Shown here: one piece after another, positions 43,265-54,108 of the stretch
How the letters are laid out: each line of letters starts with the position of its first letter
Numbering within the stretch: position 1 is the first letter of the stretch
Assembly: GCF_003711205.1 (NCBI RefSeq)
Contig: NZ_CP031013.1
Location: 3,142,501-3,206,500 of the forward strand
Origin: Polaromonas sp. SP1
Lineage (GTDB): Bacteria; Pseudomonadota; Gammaproteobacteria; Burkholderiales; Burkholderiaceae_C
Length of the DNA: 64,000 bases
Direction of reading: 5' to 3'
Program-made: the position numbers and the translations under genes
Notes under the pieces: model-generated
The model's database searches: none
Told to the model about the DNA's origin: nothing
Seen by the model: only the letters and a program-made list of their open reading frames with translations

Positions 43265-43975
43265 TTACTTGCCGGCCTGCGCCACCAGCACGGGCTTTTC
43301 ACGCCACACCTCGGGCATGGTGGTCTTCAGGTTCTCGATCTTGGGCAGGTCAAACCTGGCGATGTAGGGCTGGTTGGGGTTGAGCGTGGCGTAGTCCTGG
43401 TGGTAGGCCTCTGCGGGGTAAAAGGCGGCCAGCGGCGCGACTTGTGTGACGATCTTGCGCGGGAAGGCTTTGGCGGCGTCCAGTTGGGCGATGTAGGCCT
43501 CGGTGACTTTCTTTTGGTCTGCCCCTTGGTAGAACACGGCCGAGCGGTATTGCGTGCCGGTGTCGGGACCCTGGCGGTTGAGCGTGGTGGGGTCGTGGGC
43601 GACGGAGAAGTAGATCTGCAGCAGCTTGCCGTAGCTGATCTGCTTGGGGTCGTAGGTGATCTGCACGGCTTCGGCGTGGCCGGTGCGGCCTGAGCCAATC
43701 TGGTTGTAGGTGGCGGTGGAGGCGTCGCCGCCGGAGTAGCCAGACACGGCGTTGAGCACGCCCTTTGTGTGCTGGAAGACGGCCTGCACGCCCCAGAAGC
43801 AGCCGCCGGCGAAGACGGCGGTGGCGGTGCCTGCTTGCGCGGCGGCCGGTGTGTCCAGGGCCGGCAGGGGCAGCTTGACGGCTTTTTCTTCAGCGGCACT
43901 GATGGCCATGCCGCCACCCAGGAAAGTCCAGGTGGCGAGGGCGATGGCGCCCAGGGAGAGAAGGTATTTGTTCAT
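43265..43975 (-). CDS. msrA: Peptide methionine-S-sulfoxide reductase with signal peptide
   Basis: A 236-residue MsrA that reduces methionine-S-sulfoxide in oxidised proteins. The catalytic cysteine is in FAGGCFWGVQAVF (Cys near residue 58), with YSGGDASTATYNQIGSGRTGH and YFSVAHDPTTLNRQGPDTGTQYRSAVF following. A hydrophobic N-terminal segment (residues 1-27, cleavage near ISA/AEE) indicates export to the periplasm, unlike the cytosolic E. coli MsrA. A Sec-exported MsrA would protect envelope proteins. Extended C-terminus beyond YHQDY. Confidence 0.93.
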   Translation of the reverse strand: MNKYLLSLGAIALATWTFLGGGMAISAAEEKAVKLPLPALDTPAAAQAGTATAVFAGGCFWGVQAVFQHTKGVLNAVSGYSGGDASTATYNQIGSGRTGHAEAVQITYDPKQISYGKLLQIYFSVAHDPTTLNRQGPDTGTQYRSAVFYQGADQKKVTEAYIAQLDAAKAFPRKIVTQVAPLAAFYPAEAYHQDYATLNPNQPYIARFDLPKIENLKTTMPEVWREKPVLVAQAGK

Positions 43976-44381
43976 GGGTTTGTCCTGGCTTGTTTGGGCT
44001 TTGAGGGCGGGTGTGGCTGTTGGTCGGCTTCAGGGGCGGTTTCTTACGCGGGCCTGTGCGGCTTTGGGATGGAAGGTAGATAGAAGGGCAGGCCGTTCGG
44101 TTCCCCTTGCCCGCGCCAAAACCACGGGCCGGGATAGGGAATAACGGGGCAAGACAGGCTGTACGCGCTTCAACCAGTCCGCCTATTTGCTATCAAAACT
44201 GTAGCTACAAGCCAAGGTGGTGATTGGGCTGGAGGCCGATTTGGTGAATAAACCCCGCCGCCGGCCCATAACGGCCATTTTTCGCTCCAATCAGGCCATT
44301 TTTCGCCGCGCCGCCGTCCTACAGGGTGGTTTACAGCCGGCCTTTAGACTTGCGGGCAACGATGAATCAGTTCCCGACTCC
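43976..44381. other. Gene-free region upstream of the penicillin-binding protein gene
   Basis: A 406-base gap between divergent genes. It contains intergenic repeat copy D (44186-44242) and a direct repeat GGCCATTTTTCGC at 44273-44285 and 44294-44306. I see no convincing gene, RNA or strong promoter. A frame open into the PBP gene from 44217 passes through the repeat and is not taken as coding. Confidence 0.6.
44186..44242. repeat. Two-hairpin intergenic repeat, copy D (forward)
   Basis: TTTGCTATCAAAACTGTAGC, then TACAAGCCAAGGTGG, then TGGGCTGGAGGCCGATTT. This is one of the best-preserved forward copies. Confidence 0.85.
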
Positions 44382-46949
44382 ATGAACAAGCTCCAGACTC
44401 TCCTGACCCAAGCCCGCGAATTTGCGGCGACCATACCCGGCCGCCTGCGCCACCCGACCCGGCGCGGCGTTTTGCTGGGGCTGGCGGCCATCCCGGCGCT
44501 GATGGTGTTGTATGTGCTGCTGCTGATTCCTTTCACGCCCAGCATTTCAGACCTGCAAAAAGCCAAGACGGCCAAGCCTTCTGTCGTGATGTCGTCTGAC
44601 GGGCAGGAGCTGGCGTCTTTCAAGCGGGCCAACCGCGAATGGGTCAAGCTCGAAGACATCTCGCCCAATGTGATCGCCGCGCTCATCGCGACCGAAGACC
44701 ACCGCTTTTACGACCACCACGGCATGGACATCAAGCGCACCGTGTCGTCGGTGTTTAAAACAGTCACGGGCAAAAAGCAGGGCGGCTCCACCATCACGCA
44801 GCAGCTGGCGCGCAACCTCTACCCTGAAGACATCGGCCGTGCGGCCACGCTCACACGCAAGCTCAAAGAGGCCATCACGGCCTTCAAGATCGAGGCGGTC
44901 TATACCAAGGACGAAATCCTGGAAAGCTACCTCAACACCGTGCCTTTTTTGTACAACGCCTACGGCATCGAGATGGCGGCGCGCACCTACTTCGACAAAT
45001 CGGCTGAAGAGCTGGACGTGCTGCAAAGCGCCACGCTGGTAGGCATGCTCAAGGGCGCCAGCTACTACAACCCCGTGACCAGCCCCGACCGCGCGCTGCA
45101 GCGCCGCAACATCGTGCTGGCGCAAATGGTCAAACACGAGAAGCTGCCGCAAGACAAGTTTGCGGTGCTGAAAAAGCAGCCGCTCAAGATCGACTTTGAG
45201 CGGCAAGAGGCCGAGCTGGGCGCGGCCCCGCACCTGTCGCAGCAGCTGCGCCGCTGGCTGATCGAATGGGCCGACCGCAACGACTACAACATTTATGCCG
45301 ACGGCCTGGTGGTGCGCACCACGGTGGATTCGCGCCTGCAGGCCATGGCCAATGCGGCCGTCACGCGCCAGGGCGACAGGCTGCAAAAGATCGCCACCTC
45401 GGCGTGGGGCGGGCGCAATGTCTGGCAAGCCAAGTCGGGCTCGAATAAAGAACTGGTGCAGACCTGGGTGCGCGACACCGCGGAATACCGGGCCGCGCGC
45501 ACGGCGGGTAAAACGGACGAAGAGGTGCTCAAGGCCTTGCAGGCCGACAGCGGCTTTATGGACACGCTGCGCGACGAGAAGACGCGCATACAAGCCGGCT
45601 TCCTGGCGCTGAACCCATCTAACGGCCATGTCCTGGCGTGGGTGGGCAGCCGTAATTTTGCGGACGACCAGTTTGACCACGTGGCGCAGGCGCGCCGCCA
45701 GCCGGGCTCGACCTTCAAACCCTTTGTGTATGCCGCTGCATTTGAAGCCGGCGCCAAACCGTATGAAGGTTTTATGGACGGCCCGGTAGAGATTCCTTTG
45801 GGCAACGGCGCCTTCTGGCGGCCCACCGACGGCGGCGGCCCCAGCAACGAGATGATGACGCTGCGCCAGGGTTTGATGTATTCCAAGAACACCATCACCG
45901 CGCAGGTGATGCAGGTGGTCGGCCCGGCACATGTGGCCAAACTGGCCAAGTCCATGGGCGTGCGGCAAAGCAAACTGGAGGAAGTGCCTTCACTTGCGCT
46001 GGGCACCAGCCCGGTCACGCTGAAAGAAATGGTCTCGGCCTACGGCACGATTGCCAATGACGGCCGCTATATCGAGCCCATCCTCATTACCCGGGTGGAA
46101 GACCGCAACGGCAAGGTGCTTGAAGAGTTCCAGCCCAAGCTGGCCGAAACCGCCATGACCGCCTCGGTGGCCGAGACGCTGCTGGACGTGATGCGCGGCG
46201 TGATCGACCAGGGCACGGGCGCCGGTATTCGCAGCCGCTTCGGCATACGCGCCGACGTGGCGGGCAAGACCGGCACCACACAAGACAACACCGACGGCTG
46301 GTTCATCCTGATGCACCCGCAACTGGTGGCGGGGGCGTGGGCGGGCTTTAACGACAACCGGGTCACCATGGGCAACTCCTGGGGGCCGGGCGCGCAAAGT
46401 GCGTTGCCCATGGTGGGTGAGTTTTTCCAGCAGGCCATCAAGGCCAAGGTGATTGACCCGCAGGTGCGCTTTCCGGTGCCCGAGGGCTCCAGCGTGATTG
46501 ACCCGACCATCGCGCAGGGTGCGCCTGCCGAGGCGCAGCCGCCGGTTGAACCGCCGGCCGAAAACCCGGCCGCCGTGGCGAACTCCGGCGGGATTGGGCC
46601 CGCATGGGGCAATTCAGTGCCCGCCAACCCGGAGCCGCGCGTGTGGCAGCCTGCGCCGGTGATCAAGTACGTGACGATCAATGTGCCGGGGAATGCGCCC
46701 GTGAATCCGCCTGTGAATGCACCTGCCGCCGACAGTGCGCCGTCAATGCCGGTTGTGCAGGGGGCCGTGGCGGGGGCGGGGCAGGGCGGTGGTCAGGGCC
46801 AGGGCTCACCCATCAGCCAGCCCGGCATGGTCCTTTCCCCAGTTGAAACGCGCAGGCCGCAGCGCGTGGATGTTTCGCCTGATACGCCGCAGGAAAACTT
46901 TCCGGTGTTCCCGGGTGTGGTGGTGGGCGCGCCGATTGCGCCGCGCTGA
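44382..46949 (+). CDS. Class A penicillin-binding protein (transglycosylase/transpeptidase)
   Basis: An 855-residue bifunctional murein synthase anchored by one helix (residues 29-50). The GT51 transglycosylase domain has the catalytic Glu105 in ATEDHRFYDHHGMD, GGSTITQQLARNLYP and the RKLKEAITAFKIE motif. The transpeptidase has the acyl-acceptor serine at about Ser443 in QPGSTFKPF, the SxN region MYSKNTITAQ and KTGTTQDNTDGWF. A proline-rich tail of about 115 residues follows the catalytic core. The family is PBP1A-like; whether it is the main PBP1A or a second paralogue is open. The ATG at 44382 is chosen because the upstream frame lies in a repeat. Confidence 0.92.
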   Translation: MNKLQTLLTQAREFAATIPGRLRHPTRRGVLLGLAAIPALMVLYVLLLIPFTPSISDLQKAKTAKPSVVMSSDGQELASFKRANREWVKLEDISPNVIAALIATEDHRFYDHHGMDIKRTVSSVFKTVTGKKQGGSTITQQLARNLYPEDIGRAATLTRKLKEAITAFKIEAVYTKDEILESYLNTVPFLYNAYGIEMAARTYFDKSAEELDVLQSATLVGMLKGASYYNPVTSPDRALQRRNIVLAQMVKHEKLPQDKFAVLKKQPLKIDFERQEAELGAAPHLSQQLRRWLIEWADRNDYNIYADGLVVRTTVDSRLQAMANAAVTRQGDRLQKIATSAWGGRNVWQAKSGSNKELVQTWVRDTAEYRAARTAGKTDEEVLKALQADSGFMDTLRDEKTRIQAGFLALNPSNGHVLAWVGSRNFADDQFDHVAQARRQPGSTFKPFVYAAAFEAGAKPYEGFMDGPVEIPLGNGAFWRPTDGGGPSNEMMTLRQGLMYSKNTITAQVMQVVGPAHVAKLAKSMGVRQSKLEEVPSLALGTSPVTLKEMVSAYGTIANDGRYIEPILITRVEDRNGKVLEEFQPKLAETAMTASVAETLLDVMRGVIDQGTGAGIRSRFGIRADVAGKTGTTQDNTDGWFILMHPQLVAGAWAGFNDNRVTMGNSWGPGAQSALPMVGEFFQQAIKAKVIDPQVRFPVPEGSSVIDPTIAQGAPAEAQPPVEPPAENPAAVANSGGIGPAWGNSVPANPEPRVWQPAPVIKYVTINVPGNAPVNPPVNAPAADSAPSMPVVQGAVAGAGQGGGQGQGSPISQPGMVLSPVETRRPQRVDVSPDTPQENFPVFPGVVVGAPIAPR

Positions 46950-46967
46950 CGATGGCGATTCTTACTT

Positions 46968-46987
46968 CCTCTCCCAGAGGGGAGAGG
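46968..46987. repeat. CCTCTCCC/GGGAGAGG palindromic element, copy 1
   Basis: CCTCTCCC-AGAG-GGGAGAGG lies between convergent genes and could terminate either transcript. A second element of the same type is at 49955-49979. Confidence 0.6.
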
Positions 46988-47000
46988 GAGTAAAACCAAC

Positions 47001-48095
47001 CTATGCCTTGCTTCTTTTCTTCGGCCGGTCGTCCGTGTTGATATAGCTCGCATTCCCCAGCCCGGTGCCCACCGTCAGCACCGCCCAGCGCTTTACGCCC
47101 TGCATAAAGGGCAGCTCGGACAGGCCTTGCACCACCGCATCGTTGTGCAGCCGCACCTGCGTGGCCTGGCCGTTGATGTCGGGCAGGCGTTCGCACAGCT
47201 CATGCGCCAGGTTAAAGCGCGCGGTCTCCCAGTTGCCCGGCAGGTTCTGCGCGCCGGCTGAGATGGAGCCGTCTTCATTGATCAAACCCGGGCAGGCCAC
47301 ACCCACAAAGGGCGCCAGCGACAGGCCTTTGCGCTTTGCCTGCTTGATCAGCTTTTTGAGCATGTCGGCAATGCCTTGCACCAGGTCTTCACGGCGCGTG
47401 GCGTCGCTGTCGCCGGCGTGGCCCCATTTCTCCAGGCCCATCACCCGCACGTCCGTCAGGTCGGCGGCCTTGTGGAGCCGCGGCCGCACGATGCCGCAGC
47501 GCACGTTGGTGCCGCCTATGTCTACCGCCATGAAGCAGTCGTATTGCGCCAGCAGCTCGGGCGGCGCCAGGTGCACCCAGCCGATCAGGCCGCCTTCGTC
47601 GGGGTGGTGGCGCAGCGTCATCAGGTGCACGCGGCTGCTCTCCTGGTAGAGCAGCTCGGCTGCGCGGTCTATGGCCAGCTCGCCCACCAGGCTTTGCTGA
47701 AACCCGCCGCCCACCACAATGCGCCGCACGCCTTGCCACGAGGGCTGCGCCAGAAAGCGGCGCACCACGCGCGCCAGTTGCCAGGCGTAGTCTTCTGACG
47801 CGGCGGAAATAATCGCCGCGGCCTTGCCGTTGCGGCGCAGCAGTTCATCAAGCCGCTTTTTGCTGATGTCGCGTGTGGCCTTGGCGCCCAGCGGGTCCAG
47901 GCCGCTGATGCGGCGGTACAGCTGGCGCCACACATCCAGAATCTCGCTGTAGGCCACGCGGCTCACGCTGTCGCCGACAAAGCCGTCGCCGTCGTGCAGT
48001 GCCAGGCTGTAGCCGTTGATGGTGACGCCGGGGCGTTTGAGGCCGCCGTGGGTGAGGTCGTCGGGTAGCGATGCGCGGGGTGGTTTACGGGGCAT
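47001..48095 (-). CDS. ROK-family sugar kinase-like protein
   Basis: A 364-residue protein of the actin-like ATPase clan. The phosphate-1 motif AVDIGGTNVRCGIV begins near residue 191, followed by VGVACPGLINEDGSISAGAQNLPGNW and a late adenosine motif LTVGTGLGNASY. This order fits the ROK family (glucokinase, N-acetylmannosamine kinase and repressors). About 190 residues precede the ATP-binding start, far more than in ROK kinases, and show no helix-turn-helix, so the domain is unusually placed at the C-terminus. Function uncertain. An 18-residue basic tail ends in RPKKRSKA. Confidence 0.8.
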   Translation of the reverse strand: MPRKPPRASLPDDLTHGGLKRPGVTINGYSLALHDGDGFVGDSVSRVAYSEILDVWRQLYRRISGLDPLGAKATRDISKKRLDELLRRNGKAAAIISAASEDYAWQLARVVRRFLAQPSWQGVRRIVVGGGFQQSLVGELAIDRAAELLYQESSRVHLMTLRHHPDEGGLIGWVHLAPPELLAQYDCFMAVDIGGTNVRCGIVRPRLHKAADLTDVRVMGLEKWGHAGDSDATRREDLVQGIADMLKKLIKQAKRKGLSLAPFVGVACPGLINEDGSISAGAQNLPGNWETARFNLAHELCERLPDINGQATQVRLHNDAVVQGLSELPFMQGVKRWAVLTVGTGLGNASYINTDDRPKKRSKA

Positions 48096-48184
48096 TCAAA
48101 TAATCCAGTCGTTGGCTTTTCACCATCATGGGCAACGCGATTCAACCGCGCTATCGGCAAAGCGCCCGTGGCTGCGTCAGAAAA

Positions 48185-48212
48185 CAAAAAAGCCGCTCAT
48201 GGAGCGGCCGTT
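48185..48212 (-). terminator. Terminator of the CsbD gene (minus strand)
   Basis: On the minus strand GCCGCTC-CAT-GAGCGGC is followed by TTTTTT. It lies about 20 bases beyond the CsbD stop codon. Confidence 0.85.
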
Positions 48213-48230
48213 TTGCAGGGGAAGGAGTTA

Positions 48231-48449
48231 TCAAGGCTTCAGCGGATCGCGGTTCAGATCCTTCTTCACTTCCTTGGCGGTGTCCTTGACGTTTTCTTTC
48301 ACGTCGCCGTAGGCCTTTTGCACCTTGCCTTCAACTTCGCGGGCGTGGCCCTTGGCTTCCTGTTCGGTGCTGCCAACCATGCGGCCGGTGTGCTCCTGCA
48401 CTTCGCCGGCGACTTCCTTGATCTTGCCTTTGACTTGGTCCTTGTTCAT
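48231..48449 (-). CDS. CsbD-family stress protein
   Basis: A 72-residue hydrophilic, lysine- and glutamate-rich protein. The family opening MNKDQVKGKIKEVAGEVQEHTG and the repeated Gly-Lys-x-[QE] spacing are typical of CsbD/YjbJ proteins, which accumulate under general stress and stationary phase. It has no membrane segment. Own terminator downstream and AAGGAC ribosome binding site upstream, so it is a single-gene unit. Molecular role of the family is not established. Confidence 0.92.
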   Translation of the reverse strand: MNKDQVKGKIKEVAGEVQEHTGRMVGSTEQEAKGHAREVEGKVQKAYGDVKENVKDTAKEVKKDLNRDPLKP

Positions 48450-48743
48450 GGGATGTCCTTTCAGGTGGTTATGGAAAATTCCATGCCTTCAAGTTAACGC
48501 CCTGCACTGGTGCCCGGCGCAGGGCTGCAGCGCAGCTTGTTGTCGGCTGGCACCTACAGGGCCCATTTGACGCGGGTTTGCAGGGGATAGGCCTAATTTT
48601 CATTAGCGGAACCAGGCACATACCAGTAGACTGACAAAAATGTGACGTCGTGTAAAAGTGCACGGCGCGGTTGGCCTCAAACCAGCCGCAAAGCGCGATG
48701 GGTGCCGCCACATCACCCCCTAAAGAGAACGTATAGAGAAGCC

Positions 48744-49187
48744 ATGAAGACAGCGATCATTGGTGCGAGTTTGCTCGCGGGTTTCGGCAGTGTGGGCCCT
48801 GTGCATGCGCAGACCACCTGGTTCAATGTGATGGGTGACCCGAAAGATGCCACTGTCAACACCATCGAAGTCGACCCCGTTCCCGTGGCCGTCAGCGGCG
48901 ACTTGAAGACCATGCGCATCCGCGTCAGCCGCTCTGAGCAACGCACGAGCTGGGACGGCGTGCCTTACCGTTCCTACACCTCCACCGTGGTGTTCGACTG
49001 CGCCAATAAAAAAGCCCAGTACCTCTCGCTCGACTTCTACATGGAGCCGGCGTGGAAGGGCGCTTCGCACAAAACATCCACCTACACCGGCGAGGTGAAG
49101 CGGCCCATGGAGTTCAGGGACGTGACGCCCAACCCGACGCAGCGCCTGGTTCGCGCCGCCTGCCGCACGACCGTCGCGAAGAAGTAA
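48744..49187 (+). CDS. Exported protein, possibly surface-adhesin E-like
   Basis: A 147-residue protein with a signal peptide (residues 1-22, cleavage near VHA). The mature part reads WFNVMGDPKDATVNTIEVDP, then FDCANKKAQYLSLDFY and ends with a cysteine in RAACRTTVAKK. The order tryptophan, two-residue change, Tyr-x-Ser before a DC motif, then a C-terminal cysteine resembles small exported proteins annotated as surface-adhesin protein E in Burkholderiales; the match is weak. Start at 48744; an upstream extension in the same frame lacks a signal peptide. The 290 bases before it show nothing else. Confidence 0.6.
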   Translation: MKTAIIGASLLAGFGSVGPVHAQTTWFNVMGDPKDATVNTIEVDPVPVAVSGDLKTMRIRVSRSEQRTSWDGVPYRSYTSTVVFDCANKKAQYLSLDFYMEPAWKGASHKTSTYTGEVKRPMEFRDVTPNPTQRLVRAACRTTVAKK

Positions 49188-49293
49188 GCGACGGCGGGGG
49201 CGCGCCCTTGTGCGGGGGCGGTAGCGGCGCTACGATGGTTCGTCGCCTGCCGCATAGGGCGTGCCCGGCGACCCATCCTGCAGAAAGGCCCCC

Positions 49294-49938
49294 ATGCCGC
49301 AACTCATTGCATCGGTCGAAGGCGTTGAGATCAAACACGTGTATCTCAAGAGCGACCGGACCACGCTGGGCCGCCGGCCCTACAACGACATCATCCTGGA
49401 CAACCTGATCGTCAGCGGCGAGCACTGCGCGTTTTTGATGAAGGGCATCGCAGACGTCTACCTGGAAGACCTGGGCAGCACCAACGGCACCTACCTCAAC
49501 GGCCACATGATCAAGTCGCGTGAACTGCTGCAGGACAACGACGTGATCAACATCGGCAACTTTCGCATCGTGTACCTGGCCAGGTCCGAGCATGAAGAAG
49601 AGGCCGACGCCAGCCAGGAAACCACCGCCATGTCGCTGGACGCGATCGGCCTGCCCGGCACCAGCGGCGCGATGCAGGCCAGCCTGAAGGTGCTGTCGGG
49701 TTCATCCGCGGGCCTTGAAATGCCGGTCGTCAAGGCCGTCACCACCTTCGGCCAGCCGGGCGTGGCCGTGGTGTCGATCTCGCACCGGCGCGACGGCTAT
49801 TACGTCGCCCATATGGATGGCCCGACCCCTTCAACCTGCAACGGCAAACCGATAGGCCCCAAAGCCATGCCGCTGGCACACCACGATGTGCTGAACCTGG
49901 CCGGGACCGAGATGGAGTTTTTGCTGAAGGGCGGTTAG
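49294..49938 (+). CDS. FHA-domain protein
   Basis: A 214-residue protein with an N-terminal forkhead-associated domain (residues 18-95): TTLGRRPYNDIILDNLIVSG, EHCAFL and EDLGSTNGTYLNG carry the conserved GR, SxxH-type (here SGEH) and STNGT loops that bind phosphothreonine. A second FHA-like half from residue 125 on (LKVLSGSSAGLEMPVVKAVT to NGKPIGPKAMPLAHHDVLNL) is degenerate, with no GR or NG-loop serine. FHA proteins pair with Ser/Thr kinases or phosphatases; none is adjacent. The start is ATG at 49294. Confidence 0.88.
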   Translation: MPQLIASVEGVEIKHVYLKSDRTTLGRRPYNDIILDNLIVSGEHCAFLMKGIADVYLEDLGSTNGTYLNGHMIKSRELLQDNDVINIGNFRIVYLARSEHEEEADASQETTAMSLDAIGLPGTSGAMQASLKVLSGSSAGLEMPVVKAVTTFGQPGVAVVSISHRRDGYYVAHMDGPTPSTCNGKPIGPKAMPLAHHDVLNLAGTEMEFLLKGG

Positions 49939-49954
49939 GGCCTTACTCCCTCTT

Positions 49955-49979
49955 CCTCTCCCTCACCCTCCGGGAGAGG
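49955..49979. repeat. CCTCTCCC/GGGAGAGG palindromic element, copy 2
   Basis: CCTCTCCC-N9-GGGAGAGG, between convergent genes. Same element type as at 46968-46987. Confidence 0.55.
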
Positions 49980-50003
49980 GCGCAAACCCCGAGCAGGCGG
50001 CAA

Positions 50004-50747
50004 TCAGATGATCGAGCTGCTGGTGCTTGTGCTGGGGTAGCCCATGTGCCTGCGCGGCGGCGCTTCGCCAGCCACCCGCAACGCAAAGGCCCGGGCCAGC
50101 GCCCGCAGCTTGAGGGTTGACTTCAAATGCAGCGGTGTCAGCCCGGTTTTCGTGAGGTCCGACGCGTTGCTCGACACGCGCGACAGCTGCGGCTGCTCAA
50201 GCTTCGCAGGCGCAGGGCGGGGCGCCGGTTTTGCGGGCTTGGCGGCTTCGGCATTGGCCGGGCCGATGAATTTTTCCCGCAGCAGCGCCGCGCTGGGCCG
50301 GCGCTGGCTTTCGACGATCCAGTAGGGGATGCCGGCGCGCGCCAAAAGCTCGCGCTTGAACGCGTGTTTGCGGTCCGTCACCTCGCCGCGCCCCAGCACG
50401 TCGATGCAACCCAGGACAGTGCCCGAGCGGTCGGCCACCGCGCAGGAAAAGCTCACCGTGCTCAGCAGCGCCTGCCAATGCGCATCGCCGCCGCGCTGGT
50501 TGGGTTCAATAAAGCCGGTAAAAGGCACTTTCACCAGGACGCGATGCTCGGGAAAGACTTCTTCGAGCCAGCGCCAGACGGCGAGTTCGTCCCGGCTGGT
50601 GATCGGCTTGCGGCGCAGTGCGTGGTTGCGCGCCACCTTCTTGCGGGCCGACACCACATGCGACAGCCAGCGCTCGTAGCCCAATGCCCCCAGGGCAACG
50701 CTGCCCACAAAGATAAAGAAGCCGATCAGAAAACTCGTACCCGTCAT
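50004..50747 (-). CDS. DUF2726 membrane-anchored nuclease-like protein
   Basis: A 247-residue protein. One N-terminal membrane helix (residues 4-25) precedes a DUF2726 domain at about residues 40-155: PITSRDELAVWRWLEEVFPE with HRVLVKVPFTGFI, then CIDVLGRGEVTDRKHAFKRE and LLARAGIPYWIVES. DUF2726 belongs to a restriction-endonuclease-like fold group; the [D/E]-x-K style core is not obvious by eye. The C-terminal third is proline-, alanine- and serine-rich and probably disordered. ATG at 50747 has GAGG before it; a TTG at 50762 is an alternative. Confidence 0.78.
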   Translation of the reverse strand: MTGTSFLIGFFIFVGSVALGALGYERWLSHVVSARKKVARNHALRRKPITSRDELAVWRWLEEVFPEHRVLVKVPFTGFIEPNQRGGDAHWQALLSTVSFSCAVADRSGTVLGCIDVLGRGEVTDRKHAFKRELLARAGIPYWIVESQRRPSAALLREKFIGPANAEAAKPAKPAPRPAPAKLEQPQLSRVSSNASDLTKTGLTPLHLKSTLKLRALARAFALRVAGEAPPRRHMGYPSTSTSSSII

Positions 50748-51001
50748 TGTTCTAGTCCTCAAGTCGCCCGGAAGTTGTTATGTGCCGAAGGGGGGCGTAC
50801 TGTCTATCCCTGCCGTGTTTATAAGGTACATTTCCTTTTTTTCGTGAAGTAAGTCACGATTTTTTCCGGGCGGTCGTTCTAAAACTACACCTTTCGTGTT
50901 GATTCGGCGCCGGGCGGCCGCGAGTGTCTCCCGAGCGACTTTCTTCTGTACCTTGTTCGGTTTTTCCACGGTTCAACCGCGGCCCGGTTAACAATCCCCC
51001 C

Positions 51002-51364
51002 ATGAAAAAAACGTCCGCCAGCGGCGGCCTTGTGTATTCCACCGACGCAGGCCGCATGTGCCCCGGCTGCCGCCAGCCCGTTGCCGCCTGCACCTGCCAA
51101 CAGGCGCCGACCGTACCCGCCCCGGGCGCCGTGGCGCGCGTCAGCCGTGAAAGCAAAGGCCGCGGCGGCAAAACCGTCACGGTGATCAAAGGCCTGCCGC
51201 TGGACGCCCCGGCACTGGCGCAACTCGGCAAGCAGCTCAAGGCCGCGTGCGGAACCGGCGGCACCGTGAAGGACGGCGTGATTGAAGTGCAGGGCGACCA
51301 CTGCGACACCGTCATGCAGGCGCTGCAAAAGCTCGGCCATGCCGCCAAGCGGGCCGGCGGCTAA
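51002..51364 (+). CDS. SUI1/eIF1-like translation initiation factor (YciH type)
   Basis: A 120-residue protein of the eIF1/SUI1 family. An N-terminal cysteine pair set CPGCRQPVAACTC (residues 20-32) could bind zinc; the SUI1 domain follows with RVSRESKGRGGKTVTVIKGL, LGKQLKAACGTGGTVKDGVI and EVQGDH. YciH of E. coli influences start-site fidelity and represses translation under stress; a similar role is likely. ATG at 51002; upstream frame not used. It is followed 37 bases later by a DUF3820 gene. Confidence 0.92.
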   Translation: MKKTSASGGLVYSTDAGRMCPGCRQPVAACTCQQAPTVPAPGAVARVSRESKGRGGKTVTVIKGLPLDAPALAQLGKQLKAACGTGGTVKDGVIEVQGDHCDTVMQALQKLGHAAKRAGG

Positions 51365-51401
51365 GCGGCTAAGCGGCTAAGGCCAAGCCCTTAAAGCAGA
51401 C

Positions 51402-51611
51402 ATGAACCCCGAAGACCTTCTCTTATTAGTGACGCGTGAAATGCCCTACGGCAAACACAAGGGCACGCTGATTGCCGACCTGCCCGGCAACTACCTCAAC
51501 TGGTTTGCCCGTGAAGGTTTCCCCAAAGGCGAGATTGGCCGCCTGCTGGCGCTGATGCAGGAGATCGACCACAACGGGCTCAAGCCCTTGCTCGATCCGT
51601 TGCGGCGTTGA
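51402..51611 (+). CDS. DUF3820 small protein
   Basis: A 69-residue protein with the DUF3820 signature MPYGKHKGTLIADLPGNYLNWFAREGFP (as consecutive motifs PYGKHKG, IADLP and YLNWFA). This resembles the C-terminal part of quorum-sensing and exonuclease-associated domains in which a small beta motif with GKxKG recurs, but the function is unknown. It lies downstream of the SUI1 gene and may be co-transcribed. Confidence 0.85.
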   Translation: MNPEDLLLLVTREMPYGKHKGTLIADLPGNYLNWFAREGFPKGEIGRLLALMQEIDHNGLKPLLDPLRR

Positions 51612-51632
51612 CGGGGGACTATTTTTAAGCCA

Positions 51633-51686
51633 AATCGGCCTCCAGCCCTTTATCTACCTGGGCTGGTAGCTATCAAAAGAGTAGCG
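51633..51686. repeat. Two-hairpin intergenic repeat, copy E (reverse)
   Basis: AAATCGGCCTCCAGCCCTTT, then TACCTGGGCTGGTAGC, then TATCAAAAGAGTAGCG. A near-consensus reverse copy between convergent genes. Confidence 0.85.
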
Positions 51687-51698
51687 CCCCGGCCAAGC

Positions 51699-53921
<2,223 letters not shown>

Positions 53922-53949
53922 TTACCCTAGGGTGGTTTACCGGTTCTCA

Positions 53950-54006
53950 TTTGCTATGAATTCAGGAGCGGGTAGCCAAGGTGGATATTGGGCTGCAGGC
54001 ACTTTT
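53950..54006. repeat. Two-hairpin intergenic repeat, copy F (forward)
   Basis: TTTGCTATGAATTCAGGAGC, then GGGTAGCCAAGGTGGATATT, then GGGCTGCAGGC. Near-consensus forward copy upstream of the 54109 gene. Confidence 0.8.
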
Positions 54007-54108
54007 TGCTTGAATTTCCGATGTCGTCGCAGAAAGCCTTGCGGTTTTGTCCGACACCCGCTTTCCACCGGCGGGGGTAATTTAGGTGCAACACCATCCG
54101 GAGCCTCC

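Noticed and set aside
44217..44381. 5' extension of the penicillin-binding protein frame
   Set aside because: It begins inside the intergenic repeat and encodes basic, non-conserved residues before the membrane anchor. The ATG at 44382 gives the normal short cytoplasmic tail.
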